64,000 nt of DNA from Selaginella tamariscina (GCA_003024785.1 PUQB01000065.1:453050-517049), one strand, 5' to 3'; positions 1 to 17,685 are shown, numbered from the stretch's first letter. Notes: generated by a model from the letters alone, not told the origin. Numbers and translations are program-made.

Positions 1-139
1 TTAAACAGAGTTATGTTGGACAAGTTTTAGTGAAGATGCAAAGATGTTCATATTACAAATGGTTAATATGGATATCAACAAGAAATTATCAATTGACCAA
101 GTGATTGATCATCCATGGATATTAAAACATCAAGCGTAA
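1..139 (+). CDS. Ser/Thr protein kinase, 3'-terminal exon (partial)
   Basis: The exon appears to begin after an AG acceptor near base 8 and reads to a TAA at 137-139. The peptide contains WTSFSEDAKMFI and then VIDHPWILKHQA. This is the layout of protein-kinase subdomains X-XI (W..IS..AK.FI, then an HPWI box), as in CDPK/CaMK-like and PEPC-kinase-like plant kinases. Only about 43 residues lie in the window, so the subfamily cannot be set. There is no EF-hand tail after the HPWI box; the protein stops five residues later, which argues against a canonical CDPK. The gene is convergent with the MLO1/retrotransposon block that follows. Confidence 0.7.
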
Positions 140-455
140 TGAAGTATTGTATTCTGTTAATTACTGTTTTTAAACAAGCTGCTTTCACACTTCTCTCTCT
201 ATATATATATTTATATATATTTGCACATTTAATTATGCATCCTTTTGACGTATATATATTAAACAATCACCTGTACAGAGAACTTGCGAGCAATCTGTTC
301 ATTAGTGTCAGGAGCTTTCTTCTCTTCTCTCTCTCACAATCACCAGGTTTTGTTATCTATATAGGCATATCACTCACGTGTAACGCATACATATGTGTAT
401 GTCTGTATTACCATATTGTATACTCATGTACCTACCTGTCTGTCTCTGTCTCTCG

Positions 456-486
<31 letters not shown>

Positions 487-605
487 GTAGATAACTACGA
501 AAAGAAAGAAGAAAGCCGAAAGCCGAAAAGAAATAAATTGTGGTTTTTTTTAAATAAATACTTTTCTACATTAATATTAAGTTTAAAGTCTACTTAAATA
601 AGATT
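140..605. other. Gene-free spacer with a (TG)n microsatellite
   Basis: This is the 3' flank of the kinase gene. It holds AT-rich DNA, a TG run at about 462-486 and an A-rich end. I see no coding exon. It may also hold the original 3' UTR and poly(A) region of MLO1, now separated from that gene by the retrotransposon. Confidence 0.5.
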
Positions 606-609
606 ATGT

Positions 610-813
610 TGAAAGAGCCGATATATATTAAAAATGTCAGATACATTAAGCTACAAAAACCCTGCTTATATAAAGGAGACCTCCTGCCACATGGCACACA
701 TGCGACACGTGGCGCTGACACATGGCGGCCAGATCACCACCATGTGTCACTATGCATGTGTGTATATACACATGCGTATATACGTTACATTACATAATAT
801 ACAGTATCTTACA
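610..813 (-). repeat. 3' LTR of the Ty3-type element
   Basis: This 204-bp repeat matches 5333-5518 over its whole length. It carries about 18 extra bases around 695-720, where CACATG/CACGTG-like words are repeated. Confidence 0.88.
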
Positions 814-827
814 CTATCCCCCCTCTG
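814..827 (-). other. Polypurine tract of the retrotransposon
   Basis: On the minus strand the sequence CAGAGGGGGGATAG directly precedes the TG of the 3' LTR, as expected for the plus-strand primer site. Confidence 0.75.
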
Positions 828-859
828 CGGTTGTGTAGATGGTGATGGATCATGGTCCT

Positions 860-3800
860 GGATCCGTGTGAGTTGGGCCATCTAAGGTATGACCGAATGT
901 AGTCAACGAGTCTCGAACAACAAACCGTTTCATTCGAACTACGTGAACTATTTCAACCTCATGAGATCCCACCAAACTGTACCTGATACACCTGAGAACC
1001 AACCTTTCGGAGAACTCGGTAGGGACCAAGCCACTTATGTAATAAACCAGTTGCAAGCCCAGGTGCGGTTAACTTGGGAAACGTACCAGTACTAAGTCAC
1101 CGTCAGCATAGTCTGGTGGAGTTTGATGTCGTGCATTGTAAGAAGATTGTTGCTGTATTTGAGCCCGACCAAGATGTTCAGCAGACTCTGCACGCAGAAG
1201 AGGTAAGACAGCATCCAAATGTCGAGCCCACATTTCGCATCCTCGGCACGTGGCAGATTTGATGATAATCCCAATTCACTAGGCAACTTAGGATCATATT
1301 CATACAATGCCTTGAATGGAGAGATACCAATCGAACTCTGAATGCCTGTTACATAAGCAAATCTCAAGCATCGCAAATACCAATCCCAGTCAGTGTGATT
1401 GAAGTTCACATACTTCGAGATCATACCCTTGAAGGTCCGATTCAATCGCTCCACCAAACCATCAGTTTGTGGATGATATGGAGAGGCAAATGAGTGTTTT
1501 ACCCCTAACCTCTCACACAACACTCGGAATACCTCTGCAATGAAAGCGGGCCATTATCTGATACATCCCGCTCTGGACAAGAATGCTGCAAAACCACATT
1601 ATCGAACAAAAACAAAGCTGTTGACAGGGCAGTTGCATCCGGAAGAGCACCAACCTCCACCCAACGAGTTAAATAATCAGATACGACAATGATGTACTGG
1701 TTACCTTGAGAAGAACGTGGAAAAGGTCCCATTAAATCACTGCAATTAACTCAAAAGGGCGAGAGACGTTGATGGATTCTAACACCCCCATGGCCCGAGT
1801 CATAGAGGAATTCCGAGTTTGAAAAATGGGACAACTCTGAATATACCTGATCACATCACACGCATGCTAGGCCAAATAAAAGGATCTGCGGAGCTTCTCC
1901 AACACTCGTTGGTGACCAAGATGACCTCCAACAATAGGCGAATCATGATATGCTCGAAGAAGGTGTGGAACATATGTAGAGGGCACAGCCAATCGCCATC
2001 TGTCGTCTGGATTTGTCCCAATAAAATACAATAAACCATCTTGAAGTCGAAACTGAGCATGAATATTGTCGAAACTGCGGTTCGGAAGAGGGACTTGCAA
2101 ACGCATCCCGTAATTGCCTCGTCCACGGTTCACGTTTTTGGGGCATCCTGCCACTGTTCCAAGGATGGTAAGTCGGCATCGAATACTGAGGGGCTTGTAT
2201 CAAACCGAATGCTGCAGCGACTGCATGAGCAGGCAAAGTGGAATCAGAAAGGGGTGCTCGAGAAAGTGCATCCGCATCCACCATTGTTCGCCAGGCCTGT
2301 GCACCACCTTAAAGTTATATACTTGGAGACGTAATGCCCATCTGGCTACACGACCCACTAGATTCTTCCGTTTTAGCAAGGAAGTGACAGCAGCATGATC
2401 ACACTCCAAAAGTGTTTCACTCCCATGTAAGTAGGCATGAAGTCGTTCAAAACCCCAAAGCAGCAAGGCATTCTTTTTCAGTAGTGGAATAATTCCGCTC
2501 AGCCAGCGTGAGTACTCGACTATGTAAGCCACCGGGTGTCGAATTGAAGAATCCACAGCATCAGTTTGCATCAATACACCACCAATACCAACATCTGAGG
2601 CATCTACTCGTAAAATGAACGGACGAGTAAAATCTGGGTATTGAAGCAATGGTGGAGTTGTCAGGAACTCTTTTAACTGGTCAAATGCCTGCTGACACCT
2701 GCGAGTCCACCTGAAAGATACCTGTGGACGAACTAACTCCCGAAGAGGGGCAGTTCGATCAGTGAGATGATCGATGAATCGACCCAAGTACTGCACCGTG
2801 CCCAAGAAACGCTGGACTTCCTGTACTGTACGGGACGAGGGAACTCTCGAACAGCTCGCAACTTCATTGGATCCACCTGTAAACCCTCTCGAGATATACG
2901 GTAACCCAAGTAAGTGGTGTCGGTCGAACCAAACACACACTTTTCAAGTTTCAACTTCAGGCCAACTTCTCGAAATCGATCAAGAACGCGCCGTACATCA
3001 CGAATGTGATCCTCCCAAGAACCAGACCCATGAATGAGCACATCGTCGATAAAATCGGCAGTGATATCAGGCATATCGGAAAGAAGCTCATCCATCATGC
3101 GTTGAAAGGTGGCAGGAGCTGAAGTCAATCCAAAAGGCATGACCAAAAACTCGTAAAGACCAAATGGTGTCCGGAAGGCCGTTTTTGGAATATCCTCCTC
3201 AGCCATAGGAACCTGCCAATATCCTGATGCCAAATCCAACTTAGTAAACCATCGACTCTGACCCAAACGATCTAATAGATCGGCAGAGTTCGGAAGTGGA
3301 TAGACATCTTTGATGGTAACATCGTTAAGAGGTCGGTAATCCACACAAAATCGGAGAGATCCATCAGGCTTGGGAACCAAATGAGGTTCACATGCCCATG
3401 GACTCCGTGACGGACGACACACTCGTTTACCAATCATATCAGTAACAGCTGTTCGCATGGCTGATAACTCCTTTGGTGACCTGCGTCGAACCGGGACTTT
3501 GAAAGGCTTTGCATTGCCGGTGGGTATACAGTGTCGAGTCTTCACACGTGCACCTTGGGACAGATCAAATTTGAACAAACTTGCATACTGTTTCTTAAGT
3601 TGTTCGATGCAGTGTGCTCGACACTCAGGTGACGGATCCGGCATTTGAACCTGTTGAGATGAACACCACCCCAAGACCGGAATCAAAGGAGCTGTATGCG
3701 TGATACAAACAGCAACAAGCTTCTCTGGACGTAAAGGAACAGACTGCAAAGACACAGACTCCAAGCGTAATACAGGAGGAGAGAGTGAAAAATCACATGT

Positions 3801-4174
3801 ACCTTTCGACTGCTTTAACCAATCACATCCCAGAATGATGTCAAAGACCTGGGAAGGGACAACCCTAAGAGACCCAGAGGGAAACTTACAGTTGGCACCC
3901 ATAACCAGCGTAGTCAAGTGGTGTACTGTGATACTGCACGAGACTGCCCATTACCATATAAAATGTGCAAGACCTTATCTGCACGTCTTAAGGGTAATGA
4001 GCACCGATGCGCTAGAGAAGTAGTTATGGAAGACATACTGGATCCTGTATCCACAAGCACTGTGACTGAAAGATCATTCACCGTGCAGAAAATGTGAAAA
4101 CTGGATGATCTGGTGGAACTTGCAAACCTTGATATGCATAGCGGAAAAAAATGGAGGTGAAGTCTCCATCGCAC
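860..4174 (-). pseudogene. Retrotransposon pol: protease, RT, RNase H, integrase (frame-broken)
   Basis: Reading down the minus strand, an aspartic protease motif VLVDTGSS lies near 4060. A reverse transcriptase has TKLDLASGYWQV near 3230, MPFGLTSAPATF near 3130 and the active-site region DFIDDVL near 3040. RNase H starts at LRVDASDVGIGGV near 2610. The integrase zinc region (GGHLGHQRV) lies near 1920, the core (VSDYLTRW) near 1690 and the late core motif SPYHPQTDGLVERLN near 1450. A C-terminal module ending VVRMKRFV lies near 910. The reading frame changes several times (near 3917, 2200-2300, 1900 and 1510-1560). With current bases this is not one polyprotein, but some breaks may be sequence errors. 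Confidence 0.85.
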
Positions 4175-4330
4175 GGGATCCCTCCGTCGCCCGTACGATT
4201 ACTGTTTTCCGCAACAGATCCACCTGCAAGAGAGGCTTCGTCATCTGGAAGCTCATCATCAGACATAATGGCCGCCACAGGCACACCATCCGGAACATAT
4301 GGTCGCCAGCCTGGATGTGGTGGACGCCAA

Positions 4331-5278
4331 TCAGGATACACATCGCATGCCCCCAAGTATGTCCAGGTGCCCAACAGGCCCAACAATGAACTTGATTGGG
4401 TCGACCTGCATTGTTCCGATTCCTCCTGTCACGAATCCGTGGATTTTGACCACCACGGGCAGGTACTGGAGCAGGTGCAGGACGATTTCGTGGAGGTGGT
4501 CCACGGGGTGGGCCCGAGGTCGACCACGAAAGGCTTGCCGTGCGGGCACATATGCAGCAGCATCAACCTCCATTGGATCAGCACGCTGAACAAGAGGAGC
4601 AGGTAACCCAAGGGGAACACGGCCCTCACCAGGCACCAACTCAAAACGTTGAGCTAGTGCAAAAGCTTCCTCCAATGTGGTAGGACGAAGAGCCCGAACG
4701 AATCGAACAAGTTCGGGTCGCATAGTTGGCCATAACATACCGAGCTTAATGGGCTCAGGCATGTTAGGATATGCACGCCGAACTAAATCCCCGAACCTAA
4801 TACTGAACCGCATAACAGACTCACCAGGATGTTGTCGTATCGCATGCAGTTGTTGGAAAGCATCATCTGAATCCTCAACTTTGCCAAACGTACGTTTGAG
4901 GCATTCCGTTAACCGATTACTATTGGCTTGAATCTCCGCAGCCAATCCATTATACCACTTGAGCGCAGGGCCTTCCAAACATGTAGGGAATTCTCTGAGA
5001 GCACGGGCCTCATCCCAACCATGGTAACGAACAATGACTTGGAAATGATCAAACCAGTGGTATACATCATCTCCCGGATCACCACAAAAAGATCGGGGTC
5101 GAACCCTCGGATTTGTGGCCTGTGAAGAAGATGAAGGAGTACTAGAAGCAGATCCCCCGGCATGAGGCTCAGACGGGGAAGAGGAGGACGAACCCTCAAC
5201 AAAGCGCTCCAACAACTTTGTTTGTGCATCAATAGCAGTAGCAATAATGCTAAACGCCGTCTCCATATTCATCGTCAT
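4331..5278 (-). CDS. Retrotransposon Gag (capsid-like) protein
   Basis: The first ATG inside the frame is at 5278 and is followed by a serine-rich stretch. The core has the retrotransposon Gag pattern, with DDVYHWFDHFQVIVRYHGWDEA, then FPTCLEGPALKWYNGL and RFSIRFGDLVRRAYP. The frame stays open to 4331, but the residues after about 4430 no longer look like Gag. I find no clear CCHC zinc knuckle, so a frameshift near 4430 probably separates Gag from the protease. The 5' LTR ends only 55 bp before the ATG, so the leader is very short. Confidence 0.75.
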   Translation of the reverse strand: MTMNMETAFSIIATAIDAQTKLLERFVEGSSSSSPSEPHAGGSASSTPSSSSQATNPRVRPRSFCGDPGDDVYHWFDHFQVIVRYHGWDEARALREFPTCLEGPALKWYNGLAAEIQANSNRLTECLKRTFGKVEDSDDAFQQLHAIRQHPGESVMRFSIRFGDLVRRAYPNMPEPIKLGMLWPTMRPELVRFVRALRPTTLEEAFALAQRFELVPGEGRVPLGLPAPLVQRADPMEVDAAAYVPARQAFRGRPRAHPVDHLHEIVLHLLQYLPVVVKIHGFVTGGIGTMQVDPIKFIVGPVGHLDILGGMRCVS

Positions 5279-5332
5279 GAAAAACACGAAAAGGAAAAGG
5301 CGGAAGAAAGGAATACCCAACTTCTCCACCAA

Positions 5333-5518
5333 TGAAAGAGCCGATATATATTAAAAATGTCAGATACATTAAGCTACAAAAACCCTGCTTATATACAGGA
5401 GACCTCCTGCCACGTGGCGCGACACATGGCGGCCAGATCACCACCCATGTGTCACTATGCATGTGTGTATATACACATGCGTATATACGTTACATTACAT
5501 AATATACAGTATCTTACA
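5333..5518 (-). repeat. 5' LTR of the Ty3-type element
   Basis: This 186-bp copy matches 610-813. In element orientation it ends CTCTTTCA, followed by TTGGTGGAGAAG. I do not recognise that as a standard initiator-Met primer-binding site. Confidence 0.88.
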
Positions 5519-5536
5519 ATGTTACCAAAATGATCA

Positions 5537-8500
5537 TCATATTGTGTTGATAATAGCTATTTCAGCTTCAGCTTCAGGTTGGTGGTGTTTGACTCTCTCC
5601 CTAGCCTTGGCATGCCAACTTGTTTATTGCATTTTGCACTTGCTCGTTGAATATAGGTGCTTTATAATGGGATCCCATCTGTAAAATAGTCATAAAAGTA
5701 GAAATATATAAAAATATTTAAAATTTGAAATATATTTATAATTATCGTATTTAAATTAAACATATTCTAAATATTTCGACTATGTAAATATTAATAAATG
5801 CTTTTTTAAAAGAAATGAATAAAATTTTATAATTAATTCACTGTGGTATTTAACTTTAAAACGTAACTAATTAAACATATATCATATGTTTTTCCCTTAT
5901 TAATATTAGTTTAAATATTAATAAAAACTCAGTGTTAAACTAATGTAAAATTTAGATATATATGTATTATATGACATAAATGTGATATTTAAGACCTGAG
6001 TAACCAATGCATAGAGTGGTAATGTGCTGTAGCTGCATAAAACCTGAACCATAACCCTGATATGAACAATACAAATGGATTGGAACACCAAAAATAACAA
6101 ATAAATAAATAAATAATTGTGTGTTGTACACTTCAATGTATGTGTGTGCGTGTTTGGTGTGTGTGTACAAGAATACTCAACCCAATGACCAGGAATCCTA
6201 TTTTCTCCATTATACATGATGTAAAGCCAAGTGCTCTCTAGAAATATCATAGTTAAGCATATACCCCGTGTTCTTATATAATATGTTTATATATTCAGAT
6301 ACTGCATATATATACATATAGATACACACACGCGAGTGCGCACGCACGCACACAAGATATGCTCACACCACACACCAACCAATGCACATTAAACAAGGAT
6401 TAAACCACCCACACACACAGCTCAGGAGAGAGAGAGAGAGCTCACCCATATCCAAAAGAAGAGTGCTAGCTCAAAGGCATTCTGCAAAATATGTTAACAT
6501 AAGTTGTTCACAGACACAGCACGCACATGCACACGCACACGCACACACGTCACCTGGAAAAGGATAAAATGTAGCAAGCGTATGATGAGCATTGGGTTCT
6601 TATACCAGAAAAGATCATCACACAGATTAATTGTATTGGTGCTAGGATCATCCTGTTGTTTAGCAACATCAATCGCAATTAACATAATTATATGCTGTAG
6701 CTTTGCTCCAATAACAAGTAACAACTGCATAACAACATTTGATCAAATATATATATGTGTGTAAGAAATATGTATAAATGAATACCCCCAATGGAACAAA
6801 AGAAATCCAAAAGTACGCGTTCCAACCTGTGGAAGAAAAGTTGATTAACACACACACACACCACACACACATAAAATGCGTATGTATGTATATGTACAAC
6901 ATAATACACATTTGAAAAAGGTTTACCTTCGATATTGAGGAGAAGAAATAATACCACAAACAACCAAAATAGACCACTGAAACATGTAATGAAAGAGTAT
7001 TATAATCTTATATTCAAATATATTAACATAATTATAAGCTTATAAACACAACAATACTAGGTTTGTAGAAGTCAAATTTTGATATTTAATATATGCCTCC
7101 ATATATAACATAGTTGCACACGCACACAGAGATGTTTACCTTATACCCACTACTTCTCGGAAATCATCCTCAAGAACACGCATTATATAGCGGTGGAAGT
7201 CAAAATTACTTCTTAAATTGTGTTTCTGCATAACATAGTATACACCATAGGCATAAACAAACATCCGCATTCAATATACATACGAGAACGTATGTATGCA
7301 CGTGTATGCGTGAGAATATAAGTTAAAGAGATAATAAAATAGAGGTAGCTGTCAAACGAGAGAGAGAGATTACATTGATAAAACCAAGACGAAGTGCTTT
7401 GTAATCGGATCGTGATACAGACATGGTGAACTGTCTTAGAAAACATACCTGTCCAAAAAGAAAAATTATTAATTTATATATATATATTAACGTTTAACAA
7501 ATTTGATATATTTCAAAATACAATAATCAAACCAACTGATTAATATAACTTTCTACTAATACTTCGTAAATGTACACACACACACACACACACACACTCA
7601 CTATCCAGCTTCGAAGCTCAGATGACATATAGCCAGGATCTCCACGCTTCCGTAGGAATGTGGTTAGTCTCTTTAGCTGATTTGTTTCTGGACATGACTT
7701 AATAATGTTGATTTATTTTTTTATTAACTTATTATATTGATAAACACCCGATATCATTACCTGTGTTATTTTGAGATGACTGGAGACTCATCTGTATTTC
7801 ATCTTCCCAAGCACCCCATCTATGAACCTGAATAAAAATAATACAAACAAACATTCTAGATTGGTACAATGTAGCTTATATTATTATAATATGTTTATCA
7901 ATTTGAAGAATCATTTAGTTTAATTAAAATCGTGTTTATCACCTTATATCTTGCTAGTAACAATGTTAAGCAACTGTAAACCATGTGAACAATTGCCAAT
8001 ACAAAAATGAAGATGTGTAGCTTGTGTAAACTTGCCCTTTGAAATAAATGGCACTTTTCCCTGTTAATTAGTATAATAATATATTTATTTAGGCATTTAC
8101 CTCAGCTAATCAACACATTAATATCTATTATCTATACTAAATATTATATAAATGTTCATACAAGTACATAAGTACTCTCTACACACATAACATATTAATA
8201 TATACAGGATATGAGTTGATTGATATAGAGCTTTATGAGTTTCAAAATACGATCTTAGTGCACATATAAAATATACAAGTATTCTCTATACATGAAAATA
8301 ATAACATATTAATATATCTGTTACTACCGTCAATATGTAGGTACACACATGATATACGTGTGTGTGTGTGTGCGTGCGTGGTGTGTGTGTCTGTGCACAC
8401 ATACATATATACATACCTCGGGACATCTACCTCTGAAATGTTCTATTTCAGCATCAAGTAATTCCTTGCACGGGACCATATGCCGGGTTGGTGATCGGCA

Positions 8501-9336
8501 TATTCCAGTTATTGGTCCCTCAAAAGCGGACACATAATTGAGATGAAACCAAGCAACATAAGCTCTGCATATTATATCATTTAATATAATTAACTTTATA
8601 GAGAGAAAACATTGACTAAACCATATATAAATTGACTACAGTTATATACAGTATGTACGTATATATACGCACGTTCCCATGCAAGCTTATATATATTACG
8701 TCTTATATCCAACTATAATGGGAATACCTTCTTTGGTCTTTTCAAGAGCTTGAAGCAAAGGCTTGCTTCTGGATCGCTCTTCCCGCTGGCTTAGCCACTG
8801 CATAGAAGTGTGTGTAAGTGTGCGTGCCTGCCTGCATGTGTGTGTGTGTGTGATGTGTACATCTTCATGCCGCTGTATATTTTTGTCTCATGCCCACATC
8901 GGGCGGCCACGGACTTTATTATAAATGGAAACTGTGCATGAAACTCTAGTGCGGTGTTTTTTTGATGGAACATGCCTCTGTGTGTGTGTGTGTGTGTGTG
9001 TGTGAGAGGAGAGAGAGAGAGAGACGGGGGAAGGGGGTGTGGTACTAAGCTTAATTAAGGATGCTTCTTTTATTTTCATATGAGAGGAATAGAGGAGTAG
9101 TGTGTGTGATTATCTTCAATACCATAAGTGTATTCATAAATTTGAAATTTATGTAGCGTGGGATGTACGTATGTGTGCGTGCGTGTGAGTTAGAAATCTA
9201 TTAACAAGCGTACCTTGCCAGTGTAATGAATAGCCCGCTCCAAAGCAAGCGATGCAATTACAAAAATGCTGCAAACGAGCGCAGTGGCCCATGTTGGAGT
9301 AATCTCTAATGTGCGATCCTTCTCTTCTTCCCCCAT
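5537..9336 (-). CDS. MLO-family seven-transmembrane protein (MLO1 of this window)
   Basis: The ATG at 9336 opens MGEEEKDRTLEITPTWATAL followed by a first membrane segment, the standard MLO start (L..TPTWA). Further exons encode WLSQREERSRSKPLLQALEK (about 8720-8800), an exon at 8410-8560 with HMVPCKELLDAEIEHFRG, and VHMVYSCLTLLLARYK (about 7925-8040). NLCDDLFWYKNPMLI lies near 6600, and the hallmark CSYSTLPLYALVTQ near 6000-6040. The last exon (5537-5678) starts MGSHYKAPIFNEQVQNAINK, the calmodulin-binding tail. MLO proteins are plasma-membrane, calmodulin-binding proteins involved in powdery-mildew susceptibility and tip growth; some are reported to be calcium channels. Single-base frame changes occur near 8028 and 5605. 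The retrotransposon lies 18 bp after the stop, in the same orientation. Confidence 0.88.
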
Positions 9337-9339
9337 TTC

Positions 9340-9928
9340 CTTTCTGCCTCCTAACACACAGACTTTCTAGCTATAGGACTATATACATTAATACAACACG
9401 CTTACGTACATGTATACCTCTCTATGTGCAAAACGAATATACATAGTATCTGCCTCCTATTGACTGTATATATTTACTATAAGATATTATGTAAAGACTT
9501 TGTGACGACCAAACACTAAGTAGTATCTGGATATTAAAATAATGTGACGAACCAGTCGTCTCCACGTGTCAAGCACATGCGTTTGACGATAGTATATATT
9601 TTGTTGACATTTATATAGACTTCTAGTTAGAAATACACACACGCACGACGCGCGCGCACACACAAGGTCTTTAAAGTAAATAAATCTTCCTATATGAATA
9701 ATAATAAATAAAATTTATAATTATTTATAGGCAAAACTGCTTCTGAAATAATGAATATGAGTTAACAATGTTACTTATAATTAAATTAAGCAAACATGGT
9801 TTTTAAAAATTGAAAATCAAATTCGTATAGATTTAGTAGAATATTTAACAATGTAGATATGGTAATTTTAATTTTTTATTGTTAGATATAAAATTATAGT
9901 AGTTCAATGTTTAGTTTACCATACTTGA
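9340..9928. other. Intergenic region between MLO1 and the activase-like gene
   Basis: This holds the MLO1 promoter side and the 3' flank of the activase-like gene, both transcribed leftwards. It is AT-rich with a short CA/CG run near 9640-9665. I see no gene. Confidence 0.5.
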
Positions 9929-14107
<4,179 letters not shown>

Positions 14108-14402
14108 TTCCAGAGAACCAATAGCAGAAACGTTTGTTTTCTATCACATCTCATCCCTTTCTGCATTAAGCATGATTAGCGGATTAATCTCAGTATTAGT
14201 AATTGATCCTGGGTTTCACGACACTCCAAATTTGAAAGTCCATTATTTCTGAGCAAACATAGTCAGTCACACAACACATACACACGCATTCGCACACACA
14301 GGAACATCATACTTGTTGCACATACACATGTAATATATATAAGCTGACGTGCGTACATTGTATTCTAAGATGCATTCGGGTGTTTCATACCATTATAGGT
14401 AC

Positions 14403-17400
14403 TTATAGTCCAAGCTCAAAGGAAGGTTGGCTTGACTGCTGTCGTGAACGGCACTGCTCTGCTGCATCTGCCTCTAATGCATCCAAATCCACACCATCAA
14501 ATATATCGTCTGAAAATAAATCATCCCCCCTCTCCGCATGGCTTTTTTCTGCTTTTACATTGCCATATATATTTAAATATACACACAAATATACACGTGC
14601 ATATTGATAGTATTGCACATTACCCAAGATGTATATATTCCATAAGGTATACGATATATATCTTTGTACATCTTCTCTGTCTCTCTGTCTCTCTCTGTCT
14701 ATACGCAATAGTGTATCAACTACATAGTTATGCATAAAACTATGTGATAGTTGGTTATATGTAAAATTACATTGTACATACATATACATGTCTTTGTGTA
14801 ATTACCTTCTAGGCTCGGATCAAAGCTTAACTTTCTTCTTCTCAACTCCAATGGAGGTAAGTTACTCCTACTTGAAGGTGGTACACTAGACTTCTGTTAC
14901 ACTGTCTGGCACTATAGCTGACGCGTCTGGTGCCATAGATGATGTAGAATATGACCTGTCCTGTGCCATGGATGACGTAGAATACGATCTGGAACCTGGT
15001 GTGGTGCTTGGAACATTAAACCCACCAGCAGGTGACTGCTGCGTGAGTAAAGAGCGTCTGTAATTAATCAAGTTAAAGTAATCAGACTTATTTTCAACTG
15101 TAAGTAAGCATCATATGAATGTACTAATTAGATAATCTTTACATTATAGTGATCTCAACTTTATACTAATTAGATAATCTATTACATTATAGTGATCTCA
15201 ACTTTATCCAGTATATCGGATGATCATTTAAAGCGAATGATATGCTTACAATGTCTGCGTGTCGATGAGTGATATACAAGAACATATACGATAAAGTAGC
15301 AGTTAAACATTACAATAACATAGATTATCACATATAAACACACACACAAAAACACAATACCTGTAAACTGCCATCATATCCACGCTAGCAGCTCCGCTAG
15401 ATTGCACGTTATCATTTATAAGCTTCTATTTGAATGACGACTGTCTTCTTCTTCGTCTTCTGAGACTTCCTCGTCAGATGAGACTCTGCCATACAGATGT
15501 ATACTATGTGCTTTCTTGTATGTCTGTGTGTGTATATCTATCTATCTATCTATCTATATATCTATATATCTATATATAGAGAGAGCGTACTCGGCCTCTT
15601 CGTCAATATATTGTTCAAACCATCAGCTTCCTTCTCTGCTTATCTGGTCCAAATAAACACCAAATGAGAAATATATAAAGCACAGATGCCGATATAACTG
15701 TGTATGTATGTGTGTGTTCGTGAGTGTGTGCGTGTACGTTGTGCGCTTGTGCGCGCGCGCGTGTTGCGTCCTTGTTATTTATACATTTATAAGGAAAAGA
15801 AGGGTTATATATATTATATTTATATAATATGATTTAATACTTACTATTAGGAGTTTTTTAAGAGCTCTCTGCCTCTTTTTAAGACGCTTTAGAGGCCGAG
15901 GATTACGCAATGCAGACGGTAATTGACTGCTATGGCACTTCCAATCCTCACTATCGCAAGTTGAAGGTGTTTTCGCCACAAGGTTTTTCTAAAACATATA
16001 GAACTTAGTACACATAAATGTAATGTACGTAATACTTTTATAATATACTTACATAGTAAGCGCAAATGTTGTATTGGCATAGAGATATACATATATATGA
16101 TTGTACATGTAAACATAATGTCTATAAAAATACATCATAATGTGAACTTTGTAGATATTAATATCATATAATACACACTCTCTAGATATTACTGTTTTAG
16201 GTTACTATAATATTAACCGTATATATATGGAATGTTTTGTATCTTATAATTGAATAATGTACCTCACTGCTGCTTTTGTCGTCCAAACTCCCCGGCGTTT
16301 CGGCTTTTAATGCAGACAACTGCAATATCGATAACCGAAATTGTATAGACAATATCCTTAGAAAATAAACATATGTGACACGATAACAAAAAAAGTTATC
16401 TGTAATACCTCAGTGCTGCTGTTTAATCCAGTTAAAGGTGATTTGGCAGCACTAAAAGCTTTTGATGCAGACCCCCTTTCCTCAACCTTGTATACACAGT
16501 TTTAGAGACAATAATACGTGTGTGTGCGCGCATATATATGTAGAGAGAGAGACCTTATCTGTGTGTATATACGATCTTTCCAGATTGGAAGTAGCAGAAG
16601 CTTTCCCACTGAAGGAAAGAGCAAAAAGAAATCATACATGTATTACTAGAAACAAAGGAATATATAATACATGCATCTAGATAGTGCGCTCTAAATATAG
16701 TTGGGGATAAAAAATGATAGTTGCAAAAATACCATTCAGGGCTTGAATACTTTGTTCTTTTGATTTCAGGAGTTTCCAGCACGAATTCGTCCGGCTTGGT
16801 AACACGAGGAGAAAAGCTATGTTTAAACTCCTGCTGAAAACGAATGTAAACAGTTTAAGCAGATAGAAACGAAAACAATTAATGACTACAAATCTTATTT
16901 AGTATTATATTAGAGCTTAAGGATTTAATATAGCATACCAAACTTGTTAATTTGTGATTTATATATGATATATATGTAAGAAGGGGGGGTGGGGGGGTCT
17001 TGCCTCTTGACTGTTTGCCATTCCAGTGAGACGAGGTGGTGAAGACAGCATCACATGACCAGAATCTGATATACTAACAACACCAGTGCTGAAGAAGTGA
17101 TAAATAGGAGCTTGAGGTTCTAAGATCTGAAGAATAAATCAGTAACAAATGATGTATATCTAACATAGGTTTTTAGAATAACATTGCGAATATATACAAG
17201 CTGTTTACAAAGATATAGCTATACACTAACTATAAAAGTAGTTTGTGTGCTAAGTACTTCTTAGAATACAATGTCTATAATGCGAGTGTATTCATATATG
17301 TGTGTGTGTCTAACTAGTTACATTGTATGTGTTACATAAGCAGTATATATCTGCTTTTGTACAATCTTTAGAATGTTGTATGCTTTGTTTAATGCGTTTA

Positions 17401-17653
17401 CACAATATACGCACACACATACAAGTATACAATACCTGACCTACATCTATGAAAGTAAAATATACTACTTACTATTTCTATGTCATATTTCACGACATCA
17501 TCAATAGTAAAATCGTGTGTTTGTCTGTGCTTACTTGCTTTTCTTCTGTAGCTATGTTTTCATGTCCAATAACTTGAGAACTTCCAGGCACGTGCAGATT
17601 GAAATTTACTTGGACTTCTTCTGTAGCATTTTTTAATAAACTAAATCTGTATG

Positions 17654-17685
<32 letters not shown>

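Larger units (their letters stand above)
610..5518 (-). mobile_element. Ty3-type LTR retrotransposon, about 4.9 kb
   Basis: Two near-identical direct repeats (610-813 and 5333-5518) flank a gag-pol unit read on the minus strand. In element orientation the LTRs start TGTAAGATAC and end CTCTTTCA (TG...CA). A polypurine tract lies directly before the 3' LTR. The target duplication is ATGT (606-609 and 5519-5522), possibly ATGTT. Domain order is gag, aspartic protease, reverse transcriptase, RNase H, integrase; reverse transcriptase before integrase marks Ty3/gypsy (Metaviridae). I see no chromodomain after the integrase. Several frameshifts interrupt pol. The LTRs are unusually short (204 and 186 bp) and differ by an indel of about 18 bp plus a few substitutions, so the insertion is fairly young. 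Confidence 0.9.

Noticed and set aside
115-597. 160-residue frame after the kinase exon
   Set aside because: It is rich in Tyr, Ile, Cys and Val from AT and TG repeats, has no recognisable domain, and overlaps the kinase stop in another frame.
15361-15377. Possible start (MMAVYR) of a separate gene just behind a FANCM in-frame stop
   Set aside because: The following exons end in [18 protein letters not shown], a FANCM-type C-terminus, and the activase-like gene has its own transit-peptide start at 14107. The stop at 15416 is better explained by a missing base.
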